Below the pieces are notes generated by a model, which made no database searches, was not told the DNA's origin, and saw nothing but the letters and a program-made list of their open reading frames with translations. From assembly GCA_947454135.1 (NCBI GenBank), contig CANGJI010000025.1, positions 1 through 34,847 on the forward strand: a DNA stretch of 34,847 nt, given 5' to 3'. The translations under genes and the position numbers were made by a program. Of this stretch, positions 25,806 to 33,987 are shown one piece after another. Position 1 is the stretch's first letter. Each line of letters opens with the position of its first letter. This DNA is from Sphingomonadaceae bacterium. Its GTDB lineage: Bacteria; Pseudomonadota; Alphaproteobacteria; Sphingomonadales; Sphingomonadaceae.

Positions 25806-26639
25806 TCACAGGGGATAGTCGTCCTCGTTGAAGCTGCCGGCAAAGCTGAACGCTGCCGGCCCCGACATCAGGATCGTGCCGCCAGCCTCCCAGGCAATCT
25901 CCAGCGGCCCGCCCGGCAGATCGACGCGTACGGGCTCGCTGGCGGATCCCGTTACCAGCCGCCGCCGAATCGCCAGCACCGCCGCCGCGCAGGCTCCGGT
26001 TCCGCAGGCCCGCGTCAGCCCCACGCCGCGCTCCCACACGCGCAGCTTGATATGGTTCGGCCCGACCACTGCGGCGACGCCGACGTTGACCTTCTCGGGA
26101 AACAGCGGGTCGGTCTCGATCATCGGACCCAGCCGGGCGAGATCGACCGCGTCCGCATCGGGCACGAAGAACACCACATGCGGATTGCCGACGTTGACCG
26201 CCGCCGGATTATCAAGCTCTTCCCAGCCGACCGGCATGGACAGTGTGTCCATCGCATAAGCCAGCGGTATCTCGTCCCAGCCGAACCGCGCCGGTCCCAT
26301 GTTGACGCTGGCGCTGTGGCCAGTCGCGCTTGAGGCAATCGTTCCGCCCAGCGTCTCGATCCGCTGCTCGCCGCCCAGCAGCACGCCGACCGCGCGCGAG
26401 GCGTTGCCACAGGCTTCCACTTCGCTGCCATCGGCGTTGAAGATGCGCATGCGCACATCGGCAGTGGAGGAGGGCTCCAGCACGATCAGCTGGTCGCAGC
26501 CGATCCCGGTGCGCCGCTCGGCCAGCGCGGCAGCGCGCGCGGCGGACATCGCCACGGGCGGATTGCCGGACTGCGGACGCGCGTCGATCACGATGAAATC
26601 GTTGCCGAGGCCGTGCATCTTGTGAAAAGCGACAGACAT
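25806..26639 (-). CDS. dapF: Diaminopimelate epimerase
   Basis: It interconverts LL- and meso-diaminopimelate for lysine and peptidoglycan synthesis. The 277-residue protein begins MSVAFHKMHGLGNDFIVIDAR and holds the catalytic cysteine pair: Cys77 in EACGNASR and Cys212 in the hallmark ACGTGAC. GNPHVVFFV, the conserved mid-domain motif, is also present. It heads the - strand operon dapF-mtaB-ftsY-ispZ and starts 39 nt after the end of the GGDEF-EAL gene, so read-through from there is possible. Confidence 0.97.
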   Translation of the reverse strand: MSVAFHKMHGLGNDFIVIDARPQSGNPPVAMSAARAAALAERRTGIGCDQLIVLEPSSTADVRMRIFNADGSEVEACGNASRAVGVLLGGEQRIETLGGTIASSATGHSASVNMGPARFGWDEIPLAYAMDTLSMPVGWEELDNPAAVNVGNPHVVFFVPDADAVDLARLGPMIETDPLFPEKVNVGVAAVVGPNHIKLRVWERGVGLTRACGTGACAAAVLAIRRRLVTGSASEPVRVDLPGGPLEIAWEAGGTILMSGPAAFSFAGSFNEDDYPL

Positions 26640-26678
26640 GGCGCCCGTCTAGGACCGCGCGCTTTCCCGCGCAACGGT

Positions 26679-28361
26679 TCAGGCGCTGCGGGCGCTTGTC
26701 GTCTCGGGCGGCGTTTCGGGAGCTGGGCCGCTCTCTGCCGCGCTGGCCAGCAGGCCTTGCGCGGCCAGTTCGCGCTTCACGTCTTCGGCCGTGGCCGGCT
26801 GGCCATAGAGATAGCCCTGGCCCTTGAACTGGCCAAACCGGCGCAGCGCGCTCAGCACTTCGGCGCTTTCCACACCTTCCGCCGTGATCGGCAGCGCCAT
26901 CCCGCGCCCGAGCGAGGAAATCGCCTCGACGATCGAGGCGCTGTCCGCGCTGCGCGCCAGCGTGGAGACGAAGCTGCGGTCGATCTTGATCCGGTCGAAG
27001 GGCAGGGTGCGCAGCTGCGCGAGGCTGGAATAGCCGGTGCCGAAATCGTCGAGGCTGATGCGGATGCCCTGATTCTTGAGGCTGGTGATCAGCGAACGCA
27101 CCACCGCCACGTTTTCGTGCAGGCAGGTCTCGGTGATCTCGATCTCGAGCCGGGTTGGCGGGAAGCCCGCGGTGACCAGCATCTTGAGCAGGCGCTGGGC
27201 AAACCACGGATCGCGCAGCTGCAACGGCGAGATGTTGACCGAGAGCGTGAGGCTCGCGTCCCAGGTCTTGGCGTCTTCCAGCGCCAGCGTGATCAGCCCT
27301 TCGGAAAGCTCGGCGATCAAGCCGATTTCCTCGGCCACCGGGATGAACACTTCCGGGCTCACCACGCCGTGGTTTGGTGACATCCAGCGGGCAAGCATCT
27401 CGAAGCCGGTGATCGCGCCTGTCTCGAGGTCGATCTGCTTTTCATAGAAAGGCACGAATTCGCCGCGCTTCAGCCCCTCGCGGATGCCCTGCTCGAGCTC
27501 GCCGCGGAAGCGCAGTTCCCTCTCCATGCTCATCTCGAACCACGCGAAGCGGTTACGGCCGCGCCGCTTGGCCTGATACATCGCCAGGTCGGCGCGGTGG
27601 AGCAGGTCCTGCGCGATATGGGCAGGCGTGTGCCCGGCTCCGCTCGCGGCGATCGATACGCCGATGGAGGCGGTGACTTCCGCGCGCAGGCCGCCCGAGA
27701 TGATCGGTTCGGCAAGGCTGGTGTTGATCCGCACGGCAAGGCGTTCGATGGCGTTCTCGCTGCACGGCGCGAAGACTGCGGCGCAGATGAATTCGTCGCC
27801 GCCCAGCCGCGCCACGACCGAGCGGGCCGGCATCAGCGCCTCGATCCGCCGCGCGGTCTCGATCAGCACCGCATCGCCGACCTTGTGGCCAAGCAGGTCG
27901 TTGGAGCGCTTGAACTTGTCGAGGTCGATCATCATCACCGCGACCATGTCGCCGGATTCGACGGCGCCCTCGACCAGCTCGGTGATCGCCTCGTCGAGGC
28001 TGCGGCGGTTGAGGCAACCGGTCAGCGCATCGGTGCGCGCCAGCCGCGTGGCGTTTTCCTCGGCCTTGCGGCGTTCGGTGATCTCGTCCTGCAGTTCGAC
28101 ATAGCGGCGCCAGCCGAAGATCAGCAGCGCGATGTTGAGGATGAGGGCGTTGGTCAGCAGCACATCGGGGCTGCCCACGCCGTAGATCCAGCTGCGGACA
28201 ATGCCGGTAAGCACGGTCGAGCCGGTGCCGACAAACAGGAAGATTGCTGCAACAAGGATGCCGAGCGCGACGAGATCCCGCTCGGCGCGTTCGAGCGGTG
28301 CCTTGTTGCCCGCCGCTTCCGTATTGTCGTGCCCAGTCGTTGCCATATCTGGCTTGCCCAT
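26679..28361 (-). CDS. Membrane-anchored GGDEF-EAL c-di-GMP turnover protein
   Basis: The 560-residue protein has two N-terminal transmembrane helices (about 30-54 and 66-84) and a short coiled linker. A GGDEF domain covers about 107-275 with intact LGGDEF (187-191), and an EAL domain about 285-530. The GGDEF half looks catalytically competent for diguanylate cyclase activity, and no RxxD inhibitory I-site precedes it. The EAL half has EML in place of EAL (residues 321-323). It keeps other key residues (SVNISPLQL, EITET, DDFGTGYSSL, KIDRSFV, AEGVES), so phosphodiesterase activity remains possible. No PAS or other sensor domain is visible. The ATG has a GAAAGGA ribosome binding site. It is divergent from ffh. 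Confidence 0.94.
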   Translation of the reverse strand: MGKPDMATTGHDNTEAAGNKAPLERAERDLVALGILVAAIFLFVGTGSTVLTGIVRSWIYGVGSPDVLLTNALILNIALLIFGWRRYVELQDEITERRKAEENATRLARTDALTGCLNRRSLDEAITELVEGAVESGDMVAVMMIDLDKFKRSNDLLGHKVGDAVLIETARRIEALMPARSVVARLGGDEFICAAVFAPCSENAIERLAVRINTSLAEPIISGGLRAEVTASIGVSIAASGAGHTPAHIAQDLLHRADLAMYQAKRRGRNRFAWFEMSMERELRFRGELEQGIREGLKRGEFVPFYEKQIDLETGAITGFEMLARWMSPNHGVVSPEVFIPVAEEIGLIAELSEGLITLALEDAKTWDASLTLSVNISPLQLRDPWFAQRLLKMLVTAGFPPTRLEIEITETCLHENVAVVRSLITSLKNQGIRISLDDFGTGYSSLAQLRTLPFDRIKIDRSFVSTLARSADSASIVEAISSLGRGMALPITAEGVESAEVLSALRRFGQFKGQGYLYGQPATAEDVKRELAAQGLLASAAESGPAPETPPETTSARSA

Positions 28362-28384
28362 TCCTTTCGGGTCCGATCCGGATG

Positions 28385-28414
28385 ATTATCCCCGCGCCCT
28401 GAAATTTTGGTTAA
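28385..28414 (-). promoter_or_regulatory. Candidate promoter for the GGDEF-EAL gene
   Basis: On the - strand GATAAT (28390-28385) matches the -10 box at five of six positions, with TTAACC (28414-28409) 18 nt upstream as a partial -35. It would start transcription about 17 nt before the ATG at 28361, just upstream of the GAAAGGA ribosome binding site. Confidence 0.4.
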
Positions 28415-28422
28415 GATCGTCT

Positions 28423-28508
28423 TGCCAGCGGCAGTGAAATGCGGGGAAAACGAGGGGGACTTGCCCCGCCGCGCCATTTCGCGTAAGCGCCCCTCAACTG
28501 CGAGGGGC
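28423..28508 (+). other. Structured leader region upstream of ffh
   Basis: Within the 276-nt divergent spacer several stems can form. TGCC-AGC-GGCA lies at 28423-28433. GAAATGCGGGG (28436-28446) can pair with CCCCGC (28464-28469) and CATTTC (28475-28480) with a 5-nt bulge. GCCCCTC-AACTGC-GAGGGGC lies at 28489-28508. No U-run follows. It may be a 5' leader or a small RNA; it does not resemble the 4.5S/SRP RNA tip motif. The frame of ffh is also open through here, but without coding support. Confidence 0.35.
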
Positions 28509-28637
28509 CTGCGCTCCGTGCAGGTCAGTTTTATCCCGGTTTTCCGTGATGGACGCCATACGCTGGTCGGCGAGGTTTCGCCCACCGGCGTTTTTCGCGT
28601 TTCACTCCAGGCTGCCGGGAAAAAGGAGCAATGCGGC

Positions 28638-30131
28638 GTGTTCGATAGTCTGTCAGACCGGCTTGGAGGCGTATTCGATCGCCTGCGTGGCCGCGGCGCG
28701 CTGCGCGAGGAAGACGTTACCGCCGCCATGCGCGAAGTGCGCATCGCGCTGCTCGAAGCAGACGTTGCGCTTCCGGTCGTCCGCCGCTTCATTGATCGGG
28801 TGACCGAAGAGGCCACTGGCCAGCAAGTCCTGAAGTCGGTCACGCCCGGCCAGCAGGTCGTCAAGATCGTCAACGACGCGCTGGTCGAGATGCTGGGCTC
28901 GGAAACGGCCGATCTCGATCTCGCCGCCGCGCCGCCGGTCGTCATCATGATGGTCGGCCTGCAGGGCTCGGGCAAGACCACGACGACCGCCAAGATCGGC
29001 AAGCTGCTCAAGGAAAAGCAGGGCAAGAAGGTCCTGATGGCCTCGCTAGACGTCAATCGTCCGGCGGCGCAGGAACAGCTTGCGGTGCTGGGTGAGCAGG
29101 CAGGCGTCGCCACGCTCCCCATCGTCTCCGGCCAGGCGCCGGTCGACATCGCCCGCCGCGCGCTCAATGCCGCGAAGTTGCAGGCCGTCGACGTGCTGAT
29201 GCTCGATACCGCGGGCCGTCTCCACGTCGATCAGGCCCTGATGGACGAGATGAAGGCCGTCGCCGAAGTCTCCACCCCGCGCGAAACGCTGCTGGTGGTG
29301 GATTCGCTGACGGGTCAGGATGCGGTCAACGTCGCGCAGAACTTCGCGGGCGAGGTCGATCTCACCGGTGTCGTGCTGACCCGCATGGACGGCGATGCGC
29401 GCGGCGGTGCGGCGCTTTCGATGCGCGCCGTCACCGGCAAGCCGATCAAGTTTGCCGCGACCGGTGAAAAGCTCGATGCGATCGAGCAGTTCAATCCCGA
29501 GCGCGTTGCCGGCCGCATCCTCGGCATGGGCGATATCGTCTCCATCGTCGAGAAGGCGGCCGCCACGGTCAAGGCGGACGAGGCCGAGAAGCTGGCCCAG
29601 CGCATGGCCAAGGGTCAGTTCGACATGAACGACCTGCGCACGCAGCTTCAGCAGATGCAGCGTATGGGCGGCCTCGGCGTGCTGGCGGGCCTCATGCCCG
29701 GCATGAAGAAGGCCAAGCAGGCGATGGCGCAGTCCGGCATGGACGACCGCGTGCTGCTCCACATGGACGCGATCATCGGTTCGATGACGCCCAAGGAGCG
29801 CGAACGCCCCGAACTCCTCAATGCCAAGCGCAAGATCCGCGTCGCGAAGGGCTCCGGCACCCAGGTGCAGGACGTCAACAAGCTCATCAAGATGCACATG
29901 GAAATGGCGAAAGCCATGAAGCAGATCCGCAAGATGGGCGGGCTCAAGGGCCTCGCTGCCATGTTCGGTGCCGGTGGTCCTGGGGGCGGCATGGGCGGCC
30001 TTGGCGGCGGCGATGCCGGCCAGCTCCCCGGCGGCGGCATGGGTGCTGGCATGGGCGGGATGCCCGGCTTGCCCGGCCTCGGCGGCGGCAACATGCCCGC
30101 CAACCTCGGCGATCTTCTTCGGAAAAAATGA
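28638..30131 (+). CDS. ffh: Signal recognition particle protein Ffh
   Basis: Ffh is the SRP GTPase that binds 4.5S RNA and signal sequences. The 497-residue product starts MFDSLSDRLGGVFDRLRG at GTG 28638, 9 nt after AAGGAG. The N domain is followed by the G domain (G1 GLQGSGKTTT at residues 107-116, DTAGRLHVD, TRMDGDARGG). The Met-rich M domain comes next, and then a Gly/Met-rich tail of about 45 residues ending NLGDLLRKK. An open frame extends 77 codons upstream, but GTG 28638 has the ribosome binding site and matches the family start. It heads the classic ffh-rpsP-rimM-trmD operon. Its receptor FtsY is encoded 4 kb away on the other strand. Confidence 0.97.
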   Translation: MFDSLSDRLGGVFDRLRGRGALREEDVTAAMREVRIALLEADVALPVVRRFIDRVTEEATGQQVLKSVTPGQQVVKIVNDALVEMLGSETADLDLAAAPPVVIMMVGLQGSGKTTTTAKIGKLLKEKQGKKVLMASLDVNRPAAQEQLAVLGEQAGVATLPIVSGQAPVDIARRALNAAKLQAVDVLMLDTAGRLHVDQALMDEMKAVAEVSTPRETLLVVDSLTGQDAVNVAQNFAGEVDLTGVVLTRMDGDARGGAALSMRAVTGKPIKFAATGEKLDAIEQFNPERVAGRILGMGDIVSIVEKAAATVKADEAEKLAQRMAKGQFDMNDLRTQLQQMQRMGGLGVLAGLMPGMKKAKQAMAQSGMDDRVLLHMDAIIGSMTPKERERPELLNAKRKIRVAKGSGTQVQDVNKLIKMHMEMAKAMKQIRKMGGLKGLAAMFGAGGPGGGMGGLGGGDAGQLPGGGMGAGMGGMPGLPGLGGGNMPANLGDLLRKK

Positions 30132-30172
30132 TTTCGATTTCAGTTTAAGTTTCACTCGGAAAGGTTTGAATA

Positions 30173-30622
30173 ATGTCGGTTTCTCTTCGTCTTTCGCGTG
30201 GCGGTTCCAAGAAGCGCCCCTACTACAAGGTCGTCGTTGCCAACAGCCGCTCGCCCCGCGACGGCGCCTACCTCGAGCAGGTCGGCACCTACAACCCGCT
30301 CCTCGCCAAGGATGATGCGAACCGCGTCCGCCTCGTCGAAGATCGCGTGCGCTACTGGCTCGGCGTCGGCGCGCAGCCGACCGACCGCGTCGCCCGCATG
30401 CTCGACAAGGCTGGCATCAAGGAACGCGCTGCCACCAACAACCCCAACAAGGCTGAGCCGGGCAAGAAGGCCAAGGAGCGCGCTGAAGATCGCGCCAAGA
30501 AGATCGCCGAGGCCGAAGAGGCCAAGCGTGAGGCTGAAGAGGCCGCTGCTGCTGCTGCCGCCGCTCCGGCCGCTGAAGAAGCTCCGGCCGAAGAAGCCGC
30601 TGCCGAACAGGCCGAAGGCTAA
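30173..30622 (+). CDS. rpsP: 30S ribosomal protein bS16 with long charged C-terminal extension
   Basis: bS16 stabilises the 5' domain of 16S rRNA. Residues 1-82 are the normal bS16 domain ([52 protein letters not shown]). A tail of about 65 residues rich in Lys, Glu and Ala follows, ending in [16 protein letters not shown], roughly doubling the length of the E. coli protein (82 residues). Long tails of this kind occur in other alphaproteobacteria. The tail is probably disordered or helical, and its function is not known to me. GGAAAGG precedes the ATG. It lies 41 nt after ffh and is followed by rimM after only 6 nt. Confidence 0.96.
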   Translation: MSVSLRLSRGGSKKRPYYKVVVANSRSPRDGAYLEQVGTYNPLLAKDDANRVRLVEDRVRYWLGVGAQPTDRVARMLDKAGIKERAATNNPNKAEPGKKAKERAEDRAKKIAEAEEAKREAEEAAAAAAAAPAAEEAPAEEAAAEQAEG

Positions 30623-30628
30623 GTCCGC

Positions 30629-31129
30629 ATGACTGGCCGCCCCGTCACGCTCGCTGCCATCAGCGGCGCGCATGGCGTGGGCGGCGAAGTGCGGCTCAAG
30701 CTGTTCGGGGAAGGGGTGGAGAGCCTCCGGGCCCACCTCAACGCCAAGGGGGCCTTCAACGACGGCGCGCTCACGCTCACCAAGCTGCGTGATGACGGCA
30801 AGGGCGGCGCCATCGCCCGCTTCGCCGAAGTGGCAGACCGCACTGCGGCTGAAAAGCTGCGCGGCACCGTGCTGACGGTGCCGCGCACCAGCCTCCCGCC
30901 GCTGGCGGAAGGCGAATACTATTACACCGATCTGATCGGCCTCGCCGCGGTCTCGACCGAGGGCGAAGCGCTCGGCACCTGCATCGCGGTCGAGAATTTC
31001 GGCGCGGGCGATGTGCTCGAAATCGAGCGGCCCAATGCGAAGCGGTTCATGGTCCCCATGCGCTCCGAAGCCGTGCCCGAATGGAACGGCGAGCAGCTGG
31101 TGATCGAAGCGGCCTACGCCGCCGACTGA
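30629..31129 (+). CDS. rimM: Ribosome maturation factor RimM
   Basis: RimM binds uS19 and assists 16S rRNA 3'-domain maturation. The 166-residue product has the N-terminal beta-barrel (VTLAAISGAHGVGGEVRLKLF) with the GxHGxxGExR motif. The C-terminal PRC-barrel contains EGEYYYTDLIGLAA and the end IERPNAKRFMVPMRSEAVPE. It is in the standard place after rpsP, but instead of trmD following directly, about 2.86 kb of other genes intervene. Confidence 0.95.
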   Translation: MTGRPVTLAAISGAHGVGGEVRLKLFGEGVESLRAHLNAKGAFNDGALTLTKLRDDGKGGAIARFAEVADRTAAEKLRGTVLTVPRTSLPPLAEGEYYYTDLIGLAAVSTEGEALGTCIAVENFGAGDVLEIERPNAKRFMVPMRSEAVPEWNGEQLVIEAAYAAD

Positions 31130-31320
31130 CAGCCCTGCGCATCGCAGCAGGTTTCGCTGCGCTCGTTCTTCACCGCTGGTCTGATCAGATCGCGCACCAG
31201 CATGCGCACTTCATCCCACAGCGTCGGCATTGGCTGGCCTGCCTGCGCAAGGTCATCGCGCGCCCGCAAGGCTGCCTTGTGGGCTTCGCTCCATCCCCGG
31301 CTCCACACTTCGTCCATCAT
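31114..31320 (-). CDS. Small hypothetical protein, divergent from a LysR gene
   Basis: A 68-residue ORF (31320 down to 31114) starts with two ATGs (31320, 31317). It has a strong AAGGAGA Shine-Dalgarno (31333-31327) 6 nt upstream, which makes real translation likely. The product is soluble and helical, with a Trp-containing N-terminus (MMDEVWSRGWSEAHKAAL), a central PMPTLWDEVRMLVRDLIRP, and a Cys-rich end (CCDAQGC). I do not recognise the family. Its last 16 nt overlap the end of rimM on the other strand. It is divergent from a LysR gene with an operator-like palindrome between them, suggesting it could be that regulator's target. Confidence 0.6.
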   Translation of the reverse strand: MMDEVWSRGWSEAHKAALRARDDLAQAGQPMPTLWDEVRMLVRDLIRPAVKNERSETCCDAQGCQSAA

Positions 31321-31396
31321 CGCTCGTCTCCTTGGCTGATGGCGGCATTGTGCCTGCGCCGCACCGCGCGGGCCAACAAAAGCTCTGGCATATCCT

Positions 31397-31411
31397 ATAA
31401 GGTGGCCTTAT
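31397..31411. promoter_or_regulatory. Candidate LysR operator (perfect inverted repeat)
   Basis: ATAAGG (31397-31402) and CCTTAT (31406-31411) form a perfect inverted repeat around TGG, ending 9 nt before the LysR start codon and 77 nt upstream of the divergent small ORF. LysR-type regulators typically bind short dyads with T and A at the outer positions in the spacer between themselves and a divergent target. That fits autoregulation plus control of the small gene. It also overlaps a TATAGG-like -10 on the - strand. Confidence 0.5.
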
Positions 31412-31420
31412 TCGTGAAGT

Positions 31421-32344
31421 GTGCCTGAGCTTCCGCCTCTCTCTGCCGTCCGCGTGTTCGAAGCTGCCGCAAGGCTGGAGAATTTCAGCCGCGCCGCAGA
31501 AGAACTGGGGATGACGCAGGCGGCGGTCAGCTATCAGGTGCGCCAATTGGAGGACCGCGTCGGCCGCCCGCTGTTCTTGCGCGAACGGGGCGGCGTGCGC
31601 CTGTCCGAAGCGGGGCGAAGGCTGGCTCCGGCGGTCTCCTCGGCACTGGAAGACATCGCCGCCGCCTTTGCCGATCTCAGCGCGGACGATAGCGGCATCC
31701 TTGCCATCAGCACGATCCCCTCCTTCGGCGGTACCTGGCTCAGCGCGCGGATCGGGCGCTTCCAGGTCGCCATGCCCGATCTTGCGCTGCGGCTTGCGAC
31801 GACCGGGCGCCTCACCGATTTCGCGCGCGACGGGATCGACGTGACGATCCGCTCGGGGCAGGGGCCGTGGCCCGGCCTCAGCGCCGAGTTTCTCATGCGC
31901 TATCACGTGACCCCGCTCTGCTCGCCGGGCTTTGTCGAAGCGCACGGCATTCGCGAACCGGCAGACCTGCTGCGCGTCCAGCGCCTTGCCCCCGACGATC
32001 CGTGGTGGGCCGGATGGTTCGCCCTCGCCGGCGTTCCGGCGCCGCCCACACCGCCGCGCCCCGGCATCGCGCTCGATAGCCAGATGGAGGAGGCCCGTCT
32101 CGCGGGCGCGGGCTTTGGCGCGGCCTTGATGACCCCGATCTTCTGGCGCGACGAGATCGCCGCCGGTACGCTCGTCCAGCCGTTCCCGCAGGTCTATCTG
32201 CCGCCAGTCTCGCTTTGGCTGGTCCGCCCCGAAGGCCGCCACGGCGTGCGCAAGATCGAGCGTTTCCGCGAATGGCTCCTCGCCGAAATGGTCACCGAAC
32301 GCGCGCGGGGGCAGGCGCCCGAGGCCGTCTGGACGCCGCGCTAA
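31421..32344 (+). CDS. LysR-family transcriptional regulator (GcvA/AmpR-like subgroup)
   Basis: The 307-residue protein has the LysR winged helix at residues 1-60 (LSAVRVFEAAARLENFSRAAEELG, then MTQAAVSYQVRQLEDRVGRPLF). A periplasmic-binding-protein-like effector domain follows. The PPLSAVRVFEAAARL start is characteristic of the GcvA/AmpR subgroup. It starts at GTG 31421 close behind a perfect dyad that may be its own operator. Next on the same strand is a beta-lactamase-family hydrolase. AmpR-type regulators usually sit divergent to their ampC gene, so this is only suggestive of a regulatory link. Confidence 0.93.
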   Translation: MPELPPLSAVRVFEAAARLENFSRAAEELGMTQAAVSYQVRQLEDRVGRPLFLRERGGVRLSEAGRRLAPAVSSALEDIAAAFADLSADDSGILAISTIPSFGGTWLSARIGRFQVAMPDLALRLATTGRLTDFARDGIDVTIRSGQGPWPGLSAEFLMRYHVTPLCSPGFVEAHGIREPADLLRVQRLAPDDPWWAGWFALAGVPAPPTPPRPGIALDSQMEEARLAGAGFGAALMTPIFWRDEIAAGTLVQPFPQVYLPPVSLWLVRPEGRHGVRKIERFREWLLAEMVTERARGQAPEAVWTPR

Positions 32345-32451
32345 CAGCCCCCTGCAACAGGCTCGTGCAAACGAACGCGCCGCCGGTTTCGTCTTCTCGC
32401 AATGACGCGGAAAAGATGCCAACCTGCCAGCCTCGCAAGGGGAGGCAGCAT

Positions 32452-33954
32452 ATGCGGTTCAAGGCACTACTTCTGGCAGCACTGGTCGCGGCAGCGCCGC
32501 TCCCGGCTCTCGCGCAGACTGCGGACCCTGCCAGGCTCGACAGCGAGATCGACACCATCCTCCGCAACTGGATGGCCGAAAACCACATTCCCGGCATGGT
32601 CTTCGGCGTGGTGAAGGATGGCCGCCTCGCCTACGTGAAGAGCGAAGGCGTCCAGGATCTGACCGCCAGGCGCCCGGTCACCCCCGATACGCTGTTCCGC
32701 ATCGCCTCGATGACCAAGGCCTTCACCGCCATGTCGATCCTCAAGCTGCGCGATGAGGGGCGGCTGGCGCTCGATGATCCGGCGGACCGCTACGTCCCCG
32801 AAATGCGCGGCTGGACCTATCCCACCAGCGACAGCCCGCGCATCACGATCCGCGACCTCCTCACCCACAGCGCCGGTTTCGTGACGGACGATCCGTGGGG
32901 CGACCGGCAGACGGTCCTCTCGCAGACCGCCTTCACCGCCTACCTGCGCGCCGGCGTCCCCTTCACTCGCGCCCCCGAAATGCGCCATGAATACGCCAAC
33001 CTCGGCTACGCGATCCTTGGCCGCGTGATCGCCAACATCACGAAGGCGCCTTACCGCACGTTCGTGGAGCAACGCCTGCTCACCCCGCTCGGCATGACCG
33101 CCAGCGGCTTCGACGTCTTCGCGCATCCCAAGGACAAGCGCGCGGTCGGCTACCGCTGGGAGAACGAGGCCTGGGCCGAAGAGCCGACAATGAAGGACGG
33201 CGCCTTCAACGCGATGGGCGGCCTCGAAGTCAGCGCGACCGACTACGCCAAGTGGCTCGGCTTCATCACGTCCGCCTGGCCCCCGCGCGACGGCGCCGAT
33301 CCCGGCCTCGTCAAGCGCGGCACCGTCCGCCAGATCCTGCGCGGGGCCAACAACGCAAACGTGTTCCACCGCTATGCCACTGGCGGCGACAAGCAGTGCC
33401 CCGGCGCCATCGCCTATGGCATGGGCTGGCGCGTCATCACCGATTGCGACTACGGCACCGTGCTCGCCCACGGCGGCGGCTATCCGGGCTATGGCAGCCA
33501 TGTGATGGTCCTCCCCGAATACGGCGCCGCGCTCTTCGCGCTGACCAACAAGACTTACGCCGGCCCCAGCCAGCCGGTGTGGGACATCGCCGCGCTCCTC
33601 ACCGCCAAGGGCGTGCTGGCAAAGCGCGTCGAGCCCGTCTCACCCGACCTCGCCAGCTTCTACACCGCCGCGCAGACGGTCTGGTCCGCCGGCACGATTG
33701 ACGCCCTCCAGGGCCGCGTCGCGATGAACTTCCCGATGGACCGCACCGCCGCCAACTGGGCCAAGGTGCTGGCGGAAACCAAGGCCCAGTCCGGCACCTG
33801 CGATCTGGCCGCCCCCATCGCCGCAGATGGCGCGATGAGCGGCACCTTCACGTGGAAATGCGAAAAGGGCACTATCAAGGGCACTGTCCTCCTCGCACCG
33901 ACGAAGCCGATCACCCTGCAATCGCTGGGCTTCGTGTTCGAGGGGAAGGATTGA
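32452..33954 (+). CDS. Secreted serine hydrolase of the class C beta-lactamase family
   Basis: The 500-residue protein has a signal peptide (MRFKALLLAALVAAAPLPALA, cut near residue 21). A beta-lactamase/transpeptidase-like domain follows with the nucleophile motif SMTK (Ser86, Lys89), the YAN motif (Tyr181, Asn183) and HGG at residues 340-342, the equivalent of KTG. HGG instead of KTG and the extra C-terminal domain of about 120 residues point to esterase or D-aminopeptidase/DAP-like relatives rather than a true AmpC cephalosporinase. It starts at ATG 32452 behind GGGGAGG. Together with the LysR gene it separates rimM from trmD. The substrate is unknown. Confidence 0.9.
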   Translation: MRFKALLLAALVAAAPLPALAQTADPARLDSEIDTILRNWMAENHIPGMVFGVVKDGRLAYVKSEGVQDLTARRPVTPDTLFRIASMTKAFTAMSILKLRDEGRLALDDPADRYVPEMRGWTYPTSDSPRITIRDLLTHSAGFVTDDPWGDRQTVLSQTAFTAYLRAGVPFTRAPEMRHEYANLGYAILGRVIANITKAPYRTFVEQRLLTPLGMTASGFDVFAHPKDKRAVGYRWENEAWAEEPTMKDGAFNAMGGLEVSATDYAKWLGFITSAWPPRDGADPGLVKRGTVRQILRGANNANVFHRYATGGDKQCPGAIAYGMGWRVITDCDYGTVLAHGGGYPGYGSHVMVLPEYGAALFALTNKTYAGPSQPVWDIAALLTAKGVLAKRVEPVSPDLASFYTAAQTVWSAGTIDALQGRVAMNFPMDRTAANWAKVLAETKAQSGTCDLAAPIAADGAMSGTFTWKCEKGTIKGTVLLAPTKPITLQSLGFVFEGKD

Positions 33955-33987
33955 TCCAACCGGGGATGCAGTCCATTGGCTGGAGCC

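Noticed and set aside
28407..28637. N-terminal extension of Ffh by 77 codons
   Set aside because: The true GTG has an AAGGAG site at good spacing and the family start MFDSLSDRL; the upstream part has no similarity to SRP proteins and overlaps structured non-coding sequence.
32452..33954. True AmpC beta-lactamase controlled by AmpR
   Set aside because: The third motif is HGG rather than KTG, there is an extra C-terminal domain, and the regulator is codirectional instead of divergent; an antibiotic resistance role is not supported.
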